64,000 bases of DNA from Streptomyces hyderabadensis (lineage in GTDB: Bacteria; Actinomycetota; Actinomycetes; Streptomycetales; Streptomycetaceae), in NCBI RefSeq assembly GCF_020404845.1, contig NZ_JAIOJZ010000017.1:62001-126000 (forward strand), read 5' to 3'. This document shows positions 17,192 through 26,252 of this stretch, piece by piece. The position numbers were made by a program, and so were the translations under genes. The notes below the pieces were generated by a model, which saw only the letters and a program-made list of their open reading frames with translations, had not been told where the DNA came from and did not search any database. The stretch's first letter is position 1, and every line of letters begins with the position of its first letter.

Positions 17192-17727
17192 CTCGCACCC
17201 CCACCACTGGCGGGTCTCGGGTGGTCGCCGCCGCGGAGCTGGTCCACGGCGTGCTTCAGCAGCGGCTCCAGCACGGCGAGGCCGTCCTTCACCCCGCCGG
17301 AGGAGCCCGGCAGGTTGACGATCAGCGTCCCGTCCGCCACTCCGGCCAGGCCCCTGGAGAGCACCGCGGTCGGCACCTTGTCCCGGCCGTACGCCCGGAT
17401 CGCCTCCGCGATGCCCGGGACCTCGTAGTCGATCACCGCCCGGGTCGCCTCGGGGGTGCGGTCGGTCGGCGAGACGCCGGTGCCGCCGGTGGTGACGATG
17501 ACGTCGTAGCCCGCTTCGGCGCCCGCGCGCAGGGCGGCTTCGACGGGGTCGCCGTCGGGGACGACTCGCGGGCCGTCGACGGCGAACCCGAAGCGGCGCA
17601 GGCCCTCGGCGACCAGCGGGCCGCCCTTGTCCTCGTAGACACCGGCGGCGGCCCGGTTGGACGCCGTGACGACCAGGGCGGCGTACGGCCCGGGGAGGGC
17701 CCCTCCCACACCGTCGTCCGGCGTCAT
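17188..17727 (-). CDS. mog: Molybdopterin adenylyltransferase (MoaB/Mog family)
   Basis: 179 residues. Family motifs: [33 protein letters not shown] (the MoCF signature, GGTG binding molybdopterin) and [16 protein letters not shown]. It adenylylates molybdopterin before molybdenum insertion by MoeA. ATG at 17727 overlaps the moaC stop (ATGA) and its stop overlaps the rimJ CTG start. Placed directly downstream of moaC and glp/moeA, consistent with a molybdenum-cofactor operon. Confidence 0.92.
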   Translation of the reverse strand: MTPDDGVGGALPGPYAALVVTASNRAAAGVYEDKGGPLVAEGLRRFGFAVDGPRVVPDGDPVEAALRAGAEAGYDVIVTTGGTGVSPTDRTPEATRAVIDYEVPGIAEAIRAYGRDKVPTAVLSRGLAGVADGTLIVNLPGSSGGVKDGLAVLEPLLKHAVDQLRGGDHPRPASGGGAS

Positions 17728-18236
17728 GACCTGGTCCAGTCGCCGGACTTGCCGCCCGTCTTCTGCTCCACCCGCACGTCCGTGATGACCGCTCCCTTGT
17801 CGACCGCCTTGACCATGTCGACCACGGTGAGCGCGGCGACGGAGACCGCGGTGAGCGCCTCCATCTCGACGCCCGTGCGATCCGTCGTCTTCACCGTGGC
17901 GGTGATCTCCACGGCGTCGTCCGCGACCGACAGGTCCAGTTTCACACCGGAGACCGACAACGGGTGGCACAGGGGGATCAGGTCGGGGGTGCGTTTGGCG
18001 CCCATGATGCCCGCGATCCGGGCGGTGGCCAGGGCGTCGCCCTTCGGCACGCCCTCGCCGCGCAGCAGCTCGACCACGCGGGGCGCGACGAGGACGCGTC
18101 CGCTGGCGCGGGCGGTGCGGGCGGTCACGTCCTTGCCGGACACGTCGACCATCCGGGCGGCGCCCGCCTCGTCGATGTGCGTCAGCCGGTCCTGCGGGTC
18201 CTGTCCGCTGCCCGGCGGTCGGTCCTGCGTACTCAT
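17724..18236 (-). CDS. moaC: Cyclic pyranopterin monophosphate synthase MoaC
   Basis: 170 residues, normal length. [24 protein letters not shown] and [21 protein letters not shown] are the three conserved MoaC regions holding the active-site Lys, His and Asp residues. It converts the MoaA product into cPMP in molybdenum-cofactor synthesis. ATG at 18236. 86 bp separate it from the glp/moeA gene upstream, and its stop overlaps mog. moaA is not present in the window. Confidence 0.95.
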   Translation of the reverse strand: MSTQDRPPGSGQDPQDRLTHIDEAGAARMVDVSGKDVTARTARASGRVLVAPRVVELLRGEGVPKGDALATARIAGIMGAKRTPDLIPLCHPLSVSGVKLDLSVADDAVEITATVKTTDRTGVEMEALTAVSVAALTVVDMVKAVDKGAVITDVRVEQKTGGKSGDWTRS

Positions 18237-18322
18237 GCTCGTGTGGCGCTCCCGGTCCTGGCCCGGCGCGGTGCGGCGCGTGGGCCTGCTGTGCGCGACA
18301 CGGTACCGCCATCGGGGACCGG

Positions 18323-19672
18323 TCAGCCGAGCAGGACCACCTCGACCCGGGCGCCGGGCTCGACGGACTCGGTGTCCTCGGGGACGACGATCAGCGCGTT
18401 CGCGTGCGCGAGGGCGGCCACCAGGTGGGAGCCGGAGCCGCCGACCGGGGTGACCGATCCGTCGGCGTGGCTGCCCCGCAGGAACTGCCGGCGGCCCTTG
18501 GGCGAGGTCAGCGCCTTGTCCGCGGCCAACGACGCGGTGACCGTCGGGCGGTGCACGTCGGGCAGGCCCATGAGGGTGCGGATCGCCGGGCGCACGAACA
18601 GCTCGAAGGAGACGTACGACGAGACCGGGTTGCCCGGCAGGGCGAGCAGCGGGGTGTGGTCCGGGCCGATCGAGCCGAAGCCCTGGGGCTTGCCGGGCTG
18701 CATGGCGAGCTTGCGGAAGTCCACGCCGCCGCCCGGCTCGTCCTCGTCCCCGACGTGCGCCAGCGCCTCCTTGACCACGTCGTACGCCCCGACGCTCACG
18801 CCGCCGGTGGTGACCATCAGGTCGGCGCGCACCAGTTGGTCCTCGATGGTGGACCGCAGGGTCTCGGCGTCGTCGGCGACCGCGCCCACCCGGTAGGCGA
18901 TGGCACCGGCGTCCCGGGCGGCCGCGGTGAGCGCGAAGCTGTTGGAGTCGTAGATCTGACCGGCGGCCAGCTGCTCGTCGGGCTGGACCAGTTCGCTGCC
19001 GGTGGAGAGCACCACCACGCGCGGGCGCGGGCGCACCCGTACCGTGCCCCGGCCGATCGCGGCGAGCAGGCCGATCTGCGGCGGGCCGAGGACCGTGCCG
19101 GCCGCCAGGGCGCGGTCGCCGGCGCGGACGTCGCTGCCCTTGGCACGCACGTGCGCGCGTGCCTCGGCCGGCCGGTACACGTGGACGTGGCCCTCGGCGC
19201 CCTCCGGGGCCAGGCTGCGGGCGCGCATGCCGGCCACCGGGCCCTCGCCGAGCCCGCCGTCGGTCCACTCGACGGGGACGACGGCCTCGGCGCCGGGCGG
19301 GAGCGGGGCACCGGTCATGATCCGGGCGGCCTGGCCGGGGCCCACGGCGACCGGGTCGGTCTGGCCGGCGGCGACGTCCCCGACGACCTCCAGGACCGCG
19401 GGGAACTCCTCGCTGGCCCCGGCGACGTCGGTGACCCGCACCGCGTACCCGTCCATGGAGCTGTTGTCGAACGGGGGCAGGGACAGCGGCACCGTGACGT
19501 CGTCGACCAGGACGCAGCCCTGGGCGTCGAGCAGGTTCAGCTCGATGGGGTCCAGGGGGCGGACGGTGGACAGGACGTCGTCCAGGTGGTCCTGCACCGA
19601 CCACAGCCGGTCCGGACCGGAGCCCGCGGCGGCGTGGTCGTGGCCGGTGTCACGGTGTGCGCTGCTGCTCAA
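18323..19672 (-). CDS. glp: MoeA/gephyrin-like protein (Glp)
   Basis: 449 residues. MoeA/gephyrin E-domain family: [54 protein letters not shown], and [20 protein letters not shown]. MoeA inserts molybdate into adenylylated molybdopterin. However the neighbours galU upstream and rimJ, sepX/glpR downstream match Glp, the MoeA paralogue that binds the FtsZ C-terminus and GlpR in Corynebacterium. Both roles are possible. TTG at 19672 is the only sensible start: AAGGA overlaps the galU stop (TAAGGACGTTG). Cytosolic. Confidence 0.85.
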   Translation of the reverse strand: MSSSAHRDTGHDHAAAGSGPDRLWSVQDHLDDVLSTVRPLDPIELNLLDAQGCVLVDDVTVPLSLPPFDNSSMDGYAVRVTDVAGASEEFPAVLEVVGDVAAGQTDPVAVGPGQAARIMTGAPLPPGAEAVVPVEWTDGGLGEGPVAGMRARSLAPEGAEGHVHVYRPAEARAHVRAKGSDVRAGDRALAAGTVLGPPQIGLLAAIGRGTVRVRPRPRVVVLSTGSELVQPDEQLAAGQIYDSNSFALTAAARDAGAIAYRVGAVADDAETLRSTIEDQLVRADLMVTTGGVSVGAYDVVKEALAHVGDEDEPGGGVDFRKLAMQPGKPQGFGSIGPDHTPLLALPGNPVSSYVSFELFVRPAIRTLMGLPDVHRPTVTASLAADKALTSPKGRRQFLRGSHADGSVTPVGGSGSHLVAALAHANALIVVPEDTESVEPGARVEVVLLG

Positions 19673-19677
19673 CGTCC

Positions 19678-20580
19678 TTACATCTCCTCGGCTACGTAAC
19701 TGCGAAGCCAGGTCCGGAAGTCCGGGCCCAGGTCTTCACGTTCGCATGCGAGTCTGACAATGGCACGCAGGTAGTCGCCGCGGTCGCCGGTGTCATAGCG
19801 GCGGCCCTTGAAGACCACGCCGTGCACCGGGCCGCCCACGGACTCGTCCTCGGCGAGCCGCTGGAGGGCGTCGGTCAGCTGGATCTCGCCGCCGCGGCCG
19901 GGCTCGGTCTTGCGGAGTATGTCGAAGATGTGCGGGTCGAGGACGTAACGGCCGATGATGGCGTAGTTGGACGGGGCGTCGGCCGGGTCGGGCTTCTCGA
20001 CGAGTCCGCCGACCTTGACGACGTCGCTGTCCTCGGTGCTCTCCACGGCCGCGCAGCCGTAGAGGTGGATCTGCTCCGGCGCGACCTCCATGAGGGCGAT
20101 CACACTGCCGCCGTACTGCTCCTGGACGTCGATCATGCGCTGGAGCAGCGGGTCGCGCGGGTCGATCAGGTCGTCGCCGAGCAGGACCGCGAAGGGCTCG
20201 TGGCCGACGTGCGGGGCGGCGCACAGCACGGCGTGGCCGAGGCCCTTGGGGTCGCCCTGGCGGACGTAGTGGATCATTGCCAGGTCGCTGGACTCCTGGA
20301 CCTTGGCCAGACGACCGGCGTCGCCCTTCTTCTGGAGGGCGGACTCCAGTTCGTAGTTGCGGTCGAAGTGGTCTTCCAGGGGCCGCTTGTTGCGGCCCGT
20401 GACCATGAGGACGTCGCCGAGGCCCGCGGCCACGGCCTCTTCGACCACGTACTGGATCGCCGGCTTGTCGACGACCGGCAGCATCTCCTTGGGAGTGGCC
20501 TTGGTGGCCGGCAGGAACCGGGTACCGAGACCGGCTGCTGGGATGACAGCCTTGCTGATCCTGGGGTGGGACTGAGTCAT
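19678..20580 (-). CDS. galU: UTP-glucose-1-phosphate uridylyltransferase
   Basis: 300 residues. Nucleotidyltransferase N-terminus PAAGLGTRFLPATKATPKEM (G-x-G-T-R-x8-P-K), FAVLLGDDLIDP, and VEKPDPADAPSNYAIIGRYV. It makes UDP-glucose for polysaccharides, glycosylation and trehalose. ATG at 20580 is supported by GGTGG about six bases upstream; an in-frame GTG at 20589 is an alternative. It is divergent from 5-formyl-THF cyclo-ligase, and its stop overlaps the ribosome site of glp. Confidence 0.95.
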   Translation of the reverse strand: MTQSHPRISKAVIPAAGLGTRFLPATKATPKEMLPVVDKPAIQYVVEEAVAAGLGDVLMVTGRNKRPLEDHFDRNYELESALQKKGDAGRLAKVQESSDLAMIHYVRQGDPKGLGHAVLCAAPHVGHEPFAVLLGDDLIDPRDPLLQRMIDVQEQYGGSVIALMEVAPEQIHLYGCAAVESTEDSDVVKVGGLVEKPDPADAPSNYAIIGRYVLDPHIFDILRKTEPGRGGEIQLTDALQRLAEDESVGGPVHGVVFKGRRYDTGDRGDYLRAIVRLACEREDLGPDFRTWLRSYVAEEM

Positions 20581-20673
20581 GCGCGCCACCATATCCGGTG
20601 CCTATAGGGAGAATCTGTGACTCGGGATCATAGCCGCTCATATGAGCGCATTAGCGCGGTACGGGAGTCACCG

Positions 20674-21288
20674 ATGTCTCATCTCGGCCCTGTGGACGAA
20701 CCTGACAAGCGGACGTTGCGGCGGGCTTTCCTCGCGGCGAGGAACAGGTTGACGCCGGACGACCTGCGGGAAGCCGCCGAGGCGCTGGCCGGGCGGGCGC
20801 TCGCGCTGCCGGAGGTGGCGGGGGCGCGCGCCGTGGCGGCGTACGTCTCGGTGGGCGCCGAGCCGGGCACCCTCGCGCTCCTGGACGCGCTGCGCGCGCG
20901 GGGGGTGCGCGTCCTGCTGCCCGCGCTGCTGCCGGACAACGACCTGGACTGGGGCGAGTACACCGGACCGGACTCCCTCGCGCGCGTGCGGCACGGCGGG
21001 CGGATGGAGCTGTGGGAGCCCGCCGGTGCGCGGCTGGGGCCGGACGCGGTGACGGGGGCGGACGTCGTGCTGCTGCCGGGGGTCGCGGTGGACGGCCGGG
21101 GCCTGCGGCTGGGGCGCGGCGGCGGCTCGTACGACCGGGTGCTGGCGCGGCTGACGGCGGCGGGCGCGCACCCCGCGCTGCTGGTGCTGCTGTACGACCG
21201 GGAGGTCGTCGCGCACGTCCCCGCCCAGCCGCACGACCGGCCGGTGGACGCGGTGGTGACGCCGTCGGGGGTGCGCAGGTTCCGCTGA
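20674..21288 (+). CDS. 5-Formyltetrahydrofolate cyclo-ligase
   Basis: 204 residues. Conserved N-terminal K-R-x-L-R (KRTLRRAFLAARNRL) for ATP/folate binding and the C-terminal signature GLRLGRGGGSYDRVLARL. It converts 5-formyl-THF to 5,10-methenyl-THF with ATP, recycling a one-carbon store. ATG at 20674 has GGGAG seven bases upstream. Divergent from galU; this pairing is the conserved edge of the Glp module in actinobacteria. It ends before a 17-bp hairpin terminator. Confidence 0.9.
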   Translation: MSHLGPVDEPDKRTLRRAFLAARNRLTPDDLREAAEALAGRALALPEVAGARAVAAYVSVGAEPGTLALLDALRARGVRVLLPALLPDNDLDWGEYTGPDSLARVRHGGRMELWEPAGARLGPDAVTGADVVLLPGVAVDGRGLRLGRGGGSYDRVLARLTAAGAHPALLVLLYDREVVAHVPAQPHDRPVDAVVTPSGVRRFR

Positions 21289-21303
21289 CGGGCCCAGGAG
21301 ACG

Positions 21304-21339
21304 GGAAACGGCCTCCACGCGCGCGTGGAGGCCGTTTCC
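21304..21339. terminator. Bidirectional terminator hairpin
   Basis: GGAAACGGCCTCCACGC and its exact complement GCGTGGAGGCCGTTTCC (21323-21339) flank a 2-nt gap: a 17-bp perfect stem between the convergent cyclo-ligase and acylase genes. Confidence 0.85.
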
Positions 21340-21360
21340 GTGGGACGGACGGGTGCCCGG

Positions 21361-24141
21361 CTACGGCTTGAGCACCAGTGTGTCGCTCGTGCTCTCGTCG
21401 ACGGCCTTCTTCGAGAAGGACCACGGCAGCAGTTCGCCGTCGGCCCACTTGTCGGTCTGGTCGGTGTAGTGGGCGCTGTAGGCGTGTCCGGAGGCGCCGG
21501 TGAGGTTGATCCAGCGGGACTTGTCGAGGTCACCGAGGTTGACCACCATCCGCATGGACGGCACCCAGATCACCCCGTAGCCGCCGGCCGCGTTCCAGCC
21601 GGAGGCGTTGACCGCCGCCTCGCCGCCGCTGAGCTTCCAGGGGCCGCGGTTGAGGGCGTACTTCAGGAAGCCGGGGCCCTCGGTGCCCAGGGTCTGGTTC
21701 TTCAGGAACAGGCGGTGCAGCCGGCCCCAGTTCCAGGTGTCGATGTCCTTGCCGAGCTTGGCGGTCAGCTCCCAGCGGGCGTCGATCATGGCGCGCTTGA
21801 ACAGGTCGTCGCGGTTGTGGTCGGCGCCCTTGCGGGTGCCGTTGGCGGGCGTCGACCACCAGTCGCTCTTCGGCTTGTCCATCAGGTTGCGCACCACCTC
21901 GAACCAGCGGTCGCCGCCGTCCGGCTGCGCCTGGCCGGGGTCGCGCTGGCCGCACTCGCGGACCTTGTTGGTCTCGTCCGCCGGGCCGGTGGTGTTGACC
22001 GGGTCGACCCACAGGCACTGGCCCTCGACCCGCAGCTCCTTGGGCAGCTTGTTGCCGAAGGCGAGCTTGAGGATGTTGCGCCAGACGGCGTTGAAGTACG
22101 CGGCGGCGGCCGAGTCGGCGTCCTGGGTGTAGTCCCAGCCCTCCAGCAGCTTCTGCGCCTCGCGGACGTCCTTGTCGGCGACGTCGATCTTCAGCAGCTG
22201 GGGCACGAGCAGCTTGGCCATCTCGCTGCTGTTGTCCAGCTGCATCTGGCGCATGTCGTCCGTGGAGATCTTGCCGCCGTCCTTGATCTTCTGCTCGATC
22301 AGGGAGGTGATGCGCTGGCTGCGGGCGCCGTAGCCCCAGTCCGTGGTGAGCGTGTACGGGTACTTGTCCTCGTCGACGACGGCCTGGTTGGCGGTCACGA
22401 TGTAGCCGCGCTCCGGGTCGTACTCGTAGGGCAGCTCGTCCTGGTCGATGTACTCGCCGGTCCAGCGGTACTTGGAACTCCAGCCCGGCGCCGGGACCGA
22501 ACCGTCGTGGCCCTCGGCGCGCACCGGGATCCGGCCGGGCAGTGTGTAGCCGATGTGCTCGCTGTCGGCGTAGACCAGGTTCTGCGAGGGCACGTCGAAC
22601 AGGGCGGCGCCCTCGCGGAACTCGTCCCAGTTCTGCGCCCGGTCGATGGCGAAGACGGCGTCCATGGTGGTGCCCGCCTCCAGCGCGGTCCAGCGCAGGG
22701 CGACGCCGTAGCCGTCGCCGCGGTCGGGCGCGGAGCTGTCGACGGTCGCCTTCTTGCCGGTCTTCACCAGCTCGTCGTCGCGGTCGGAGAGCAGGGGCCC
22801 GTTGTTGGTCTCGCGGACGACGATCTTCTTGGAGTCACCGCCGGCGACCTTGATGGTCTCCTCGCGCGTCTCGAAGGGGACCACCTTGCCGTCGTACTGG
22901 TAGCCCTCGCCGGTGATCTTCTCCAGGTAGAGGTCGGTGACGTCGGCGCCGGAGTTGGTCAGGCCCCAGGCGATCTCCTGGTTGTGGCCGATGACCACGC
23001 CGGGCATGCCCGCGAAGGTGTAGCCGGCCACGTCGTAGCGGCACTTGTCGGAGACGGTGCGGCAGTGCAGGCCCATCTGGTACCAGACGGACGGCAGGGA
23101 CGGCGACAGGTGCGGGTCGTTGGCCAGCAGCGGCTTGCCGGTGATGGTGTGCTTGCCGGAGACGACCCACGAGTTGGAGCCGATGCCGTTGCCGTTCACG
23201 CCGACGGCGGTGGGGACGTTGTCCAGGACGTCCTGGAGGCCGGCCAGTTGGCCCTGGAGGGCGCTGCCGGAGCCGGTGCCCGTGCCCGTGCCAGTCCCCG
23301 TCCCGGCCCCCGTGCCGTCGCCGCCGTCCGACGAGCCGCCGTCGCCGCCGTCGAAGGTCTGCGTCAGCTCGTCGTACTGGCCCTCCTGGACGATCGCCTT
23401 GTTGCGGTCGTACGGGTACGCCGGGTACAGGTCGGCGATCTGCTTCGGGCCGAGGCGGCTGGTCATCAGCGCCCGGTCGATCTCGTCCTGCATGTTGCCG
23501 CGCAGGTCCCAGGCCATCGCCTTGAGCCAGGCCACCGAGTCGACCGGCGTCCACTCCTGGGGCTTGTAGTCGTTGGTGAACCCGAGGGCCGCGTACTCCA
23601 GGGAGATGTCCGCGCCGTCCTTGCCCTTCAGGTAGGCGTTGACGCCCTTGGAGTACGCCTGGAGGTACTTCTTGGTGGAGTCCGACAGCTTCTCGTCGTA
23701 CTCCTTCTTCGCCACCCGGTGCCAGCCCAGGGTGCGCAGGAACTCGTCGTTGTCGACCTGCCCCTTGCCGAACATCTCCGACAGGCGCCCCGCGGTCATG
23801 TGCCGGCGGACGTCCATCTCGTAGAACCGGTCCTGCGCCTGGACGTAGCCCTGCGCCATGAACAGGTCCTCCTCGGTGGAGGCGTAGATCTGCGGGATGC
23901 CGTACCCGTCGCGCTTGACGTCGACCGGACCCGACAGGCCGTCCAGCGTGATCGAACCCTTGGTCTGCGGGAAGGACGCGCGGACGGTGCTGATCGACCA
24001 GTACGCCCCGTAGGCGAGGCCGCCGACGAGGGCCAGGACCAGCACGAGGACGAGCAGGCGGCCCTTGCGCCCCTTGCGCCCCTTCTTCCTGCCGGACGTG
24101 CCGGGCTGCTGACCCGTGGAGGCGGTGGTGGTGGGGGGCAT
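21361..24141 (-). CDS. Penicillin-acylase-family (Ntn) amidohydrolase, membrane-anchored
   Basis: 926 residues. Basic N-terminus (GRKKGRKGRKGR) and a membrane helix at about 29-48, so the enzyme faces outside. Alpha part: GPVDVKRDGYGIPQIYA, EEDLFMAQGYVQAQDRFYEMD. Predicted autocatalytic site at G321-S322-N-S-W; Ser322 would become the N-terminal nucleophile. Beta part: ANDPHL and later the Asn/His regions of the S45 family. Residues 264-293 are a Gly/Thr/Asp/Ser tract, close to where the spacer peptide is removed. Family members hydrolyse penicillins, acyl-homoserine lactones or lipopeptides; the substrate is open. AAGGA precedes the ATG at 24141. Confidence 0.9.
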   Translation of the reverse strand: MPPTTTASTGQQPGTSGRKKGRKGRKGRLLVLVLVLALVGGLAYGAYWSISTVRASFPQTKGSITLDGLSGPVDVKRDGYGIPQIYASTEEDLFMAQGYVQAQDRFYEMDVRRHMTAGRLSEMFGKGQVDNDEFLRTLGWHRVAKKEYDEKLSDSTKKYLQAYSKGVNAYLKGKDGADISLEYAALGFTNDYKPQEWTPVDSVAWLKAMAWDLRGNMQDEIDRALMTSRLGPKQIADLYPAYPYDRNKAIVQEGQYDELTQTFDGGDGGSSDGGDGTGAGTGTGTGTGTGSGSALQGQLAGLQDVLDNVPTAVGVNGNGIGSNSWVVSGKHTITGKPLLANDPHLSPSLPSVWYQMGLHCRTVSDKCRYDVAGYTFAGMPGVVIGHNQEIAWGLTNSGADVTDLYLEKITGEGYQYDGKVVPFETREETIKVAGGDSKKIVVRETNNGPLLSDRDDELVKTGKKATVDSSAPDRGDGYGVALRWTALEAGTTMDAVFAIDRAQNWDEFREGAALFDVPSQNLVYADSEHIGYTLPGRIPVRAEGHDGSVPAPGWSSKYRWTGEYIDQDELPYEYDPERGYIVTANQAVVDEDKYPYTLTTDWGYGARSQRITSLIEQKIKDGGKISTDDMRQMQLDNSSEMAKLLVPQLLKIDVADKDVREAQKLLEGWDYTQDADSAAAAYFNAVWRNILKLAFGNKLPKELRVEGQCLWVDPVNTTGPADETNKVRECGQRDPGQAQPDGGDRWFEVVRNLMDKPKSDWWSTPANGTRKGADHNRDDLFKRAMIDARWELTAKLGKDIDTWNWGRLHRLFLKNQTLGTEGPGFLKYALNRGPWKLSGGEAAVNASGWNAAGGYGVIWVPSMRMVVNLGDLDKSRWINLTGASGHAYSAHYTDQTDKWADGELLPWSFSKKAVDESTSDTLVLKP

Positions 24142-24306
24142 CGCTGTCCTTGCTGTCCTAACACGAGCGGCAGGGGCGGGCTGTGCTTCGTACGGAGCGC
24201 CGGGCGCGGAACGCCGAGCGCTGGAGCAACTGTAGGCGCAGGCCCGGCTCCGCCTTGACGCGGAGTCGGGTACCGGGACGCACGGGCGTTCGATCTTGCC
24301 AAGCCG

Positions 24307-24327
24307 AGCGTCAAGAAAGCGTCAAGA
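24307..24327. promoter_or_regulatory. 11-bp-spaced direct repeat in divergent promoter region
   Basis: AGCGTCAAGA occurs at 24307-24316 and again at 24318-24327, an exact 11-bp period, between the acylase and antiporter genes. This layout resembles PhoP/OmpR-type direct-repeat boxes in Streptomyces. The rest of the 24142-24461 gap shows no gene. Confidence 0.4.
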
Positions 24328-24461
24328 GTTAGGTAAGGTAACGAAGTAGTTGCCCGCAGAACATGGCGGATTCGTGTGCCATGGGTGGTGCGCCGGTGCA
24401 CGCCTCGCGCGTAAGCCGCGCGCGCCGGGCGGGCACGCTCATCCGCGCTGTGATTCACGCT

Positions 24462-26003
24462 GTGCGCCAGGGAAGGGAACGGCCGCTGACTGTCCACCAC
24501 CTCAACCAGCTCCTGCTCGTCTGCTCGCTCGTCCTGCTCATCGCCGTGGCGGCGGTCCGGATCTCCTCGCGCAGCGGGCTCCCCAGCCTGCTCGTCTACC
24601 TGGCCATCGGCATCGCCATGGGCCAGGACGGCATCGGCGACATCCAGTTCGACAACGCCGAACTGGTCCAGGTCATCGGCTACGGGGCGCTCGTCGTGAT
24701 CCTGGCCGAGGGCGGGCTCGGCACGAAGTGGAAGGAGGCGAAACCGGCGCTCCCGGCCGCCTCCGCGCTGGCCCTGGGCGGTGTAGCGGTGAGCGTCGGC
24801 GTGACCGCGGCGGGCGCGCACTACCTGACCGGCCTCGAATGGCGGCAGGCCCTGATCGTCGGGGCCGTGGTCTCCTCCACGGACGCCGCGGCCGTCTTCT
24901 CCGTGCTGCGCCGGATTCCGCTGCCCAAGCGGATAACGGGCACGCTGGAGGCCGAGTCCGGCTTCAACGACGCCCCCGTGGTCATCCTCGTGGTCGCCTT
25001 CTCCACGGCCGGACCGATCGAGCACTGGTACGTGCTCATCGGCGAGATCGCCCTGGAACTGGCCATCGGCGCGGCCATCGGACTCGCGGTCGGCTGGCTG
25101 GGCTCGTGGGGACTGAAGCACGTCGCGCTGCCCGCCTCCGGCCTCTACCCCATCGCCGTCATGTCGATCGCCATCGCCGCCTACGCCGCCGGCGCCATGG
25201 CCCACGGCAGCGGCTTCCTCGCCGTCTACCTCGCCTCGATGGTCATGGGCAACGCCCGGCTGCCGCACTGGCCCGCCACCCGGGGCTTCGCCGACGGACT
25301 CGGCTGGCTCGCCCAGATCGGCATGTTCGTCCTGCTCGGCCTGCTGGTCACCCCGCACGAGCTGGGCGACGACATCCTGCCCGCCCTGGTCATCGGACTG
25401 GTCCTCACCATGGTGGCCCGCCCGCTGAGCGTCGTGCTGTGCCTGGTGCCGTTCCGGGTGCCGTGGCAGGAGCAGGCCCTGATGTCGTGGGCCGGGCTGC
25501 GCGGCGCGGTGCCCATCATCCTGGCGACGATCCCCATGGTGGAGGGCGTCGCGGGCAGCCACCGCATCTTCAACATCGTCTTCGTGCTGGTCGTCGTCTA
25601 CACCCTGGTGCAGGGCCCGACGCTGCCGTGGCTGGCGCGCAAGCTGCGCCTGGGCAAGGGGGACGAGGCGGCCGACCTAGGCATCGAGTCGGCGCCCCTG
25701 GAGCGGCTGCGCGGGCACCTGCTGTCCGTGACCATCCCCGAGGGTTCGAAGATGCACGGCGTCGAGGTCAACGAGCTGCGGCTGCCCACCGGGGCCGCCG
25801 TCACCCTGGTGGTCCGCGACGGGACCTCCTTCGTACCGCTGCCGACCACGGGCCTGCGCCGCGGCGACGAACTCCTGGTGGTCGCCACCGACCCCGTCCG
25901 GGACGCCGCCGAGGCACGGCTGCGCGCGGTCGGCCACGGCGGCAAGCTGGCCGGCTGGCTGGGCACCGGAGGCGCCGAGGGCGCTCGCAGGGGTCGCGGG
26001 TGA
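24462..26003 (+). CDS. CPA1-type cation/proton antiporter with RCK_C domain
   Basis: About 513 residues. Around 12 membrane helices, starting LLLVCSLVLLIAVAAVRIS. Antiporter motifs: GLPSLLVYLAIGIAMG, VVSSTDAAAVFSVLRRI and the ion-path segment EAESGFNDAPVVILVV (the N/D pair of CPA1). Residues about 410-500 form a TrkA-C domain (LLSVTIPEGSKMHGVEVNEL), as in NhaP2/CvrA K+/H+ antiporters. The start is uncertain: ATG 24363 and GTG 24462 have no ribosome site, whereas CTG 24486 has GGAAGGGA seven bases before it and begins the conserved TVHHLNQLLLV. It exchanges K+ or Na+ for protons. Confidence 0.88.
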   Translation: MRQGRERPLTVHHLNQLLLVCSLVLLIAVAAVRISSRSGLPSLLVYLAIGIAMGQDGIGDIQFDNAELVQVIGYGALVVILAEGGLGTKWKEAKPALPAASALALGGVAVSVGVTAAGAHYLTGLEWRQALIVGAVVSSTDAAAVFSVLRRIPLPKRITGTLEAESGFNDAPVVILVVAFSTAGPIEHWYVLIGEIALELAIGAAIGLAVGWLGSWGLKHVALPASGLYPIAVMSIAIAAYAAGAMAHGSGFLAVYLASMVMGNARLPHWPATRGFADGLGWLAQIGMFVLLGLLVTPHELGDDILPALVIGLVLTMVARPLSVVLCLVPFRVPWQEQALMSWAGLRGAVPIILATIPMVEGVAGSHRIFNIVFVLVVVYTLVQGPTLPWLARKLRLGKGDEAADLGIESAPLERLRGHLLSVTIPEGSKMHGVEVNELRLPTGAAVTLVVRDGTSFVPLPTTGLRRGDELLVVATDPVRDAAEARLRAVGHGGKLAGWLGTGGAEGARRGRG

Positions 26004-26252
26004 CCGGGTGAAGGGTGCCCACTTTCACAGGCCGCGCCGGTCCTGCTCCCTGTAGGATGAAGGCCGCACCTGATCGAACCACCTCTGTCTGAAGCAGAGC
26101 TGGCGCGACCGTATGGCGGCCGGATCGCCCCCTCATCCACGCGGGCTCCGGCATCTACCGCAGTCCGCGCAAGTGGACAGCTCTCGGCGCTCCCGCACGA
26201 CGCCCACACGCGAGGCGGGACCGCGCTACCAGGCGGCAGAAAGGCACGGGCC

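Noticed and set aside
16518-17207. A GTG-started frame over the rimJ region
   Set aside because: It has a normal start codon, but its product is not GNAT-like; the +1-shifted frame holds all RimJ motifs.
21325-24258. A 977-codon open frame on the plus strand opposite the acylase
   Set aside because: No recognisable domain; the minus strand encodes a complete Ntn hydrolase with signal anchor and nucleophile.
24328-24346. TTAGGTAAGGTAACGAAGT as an iron box (DmdR/IdeR)
   Set aside because: Only the left half resembles the consensus; the right half does not, and neither neighbour is an iron gene.
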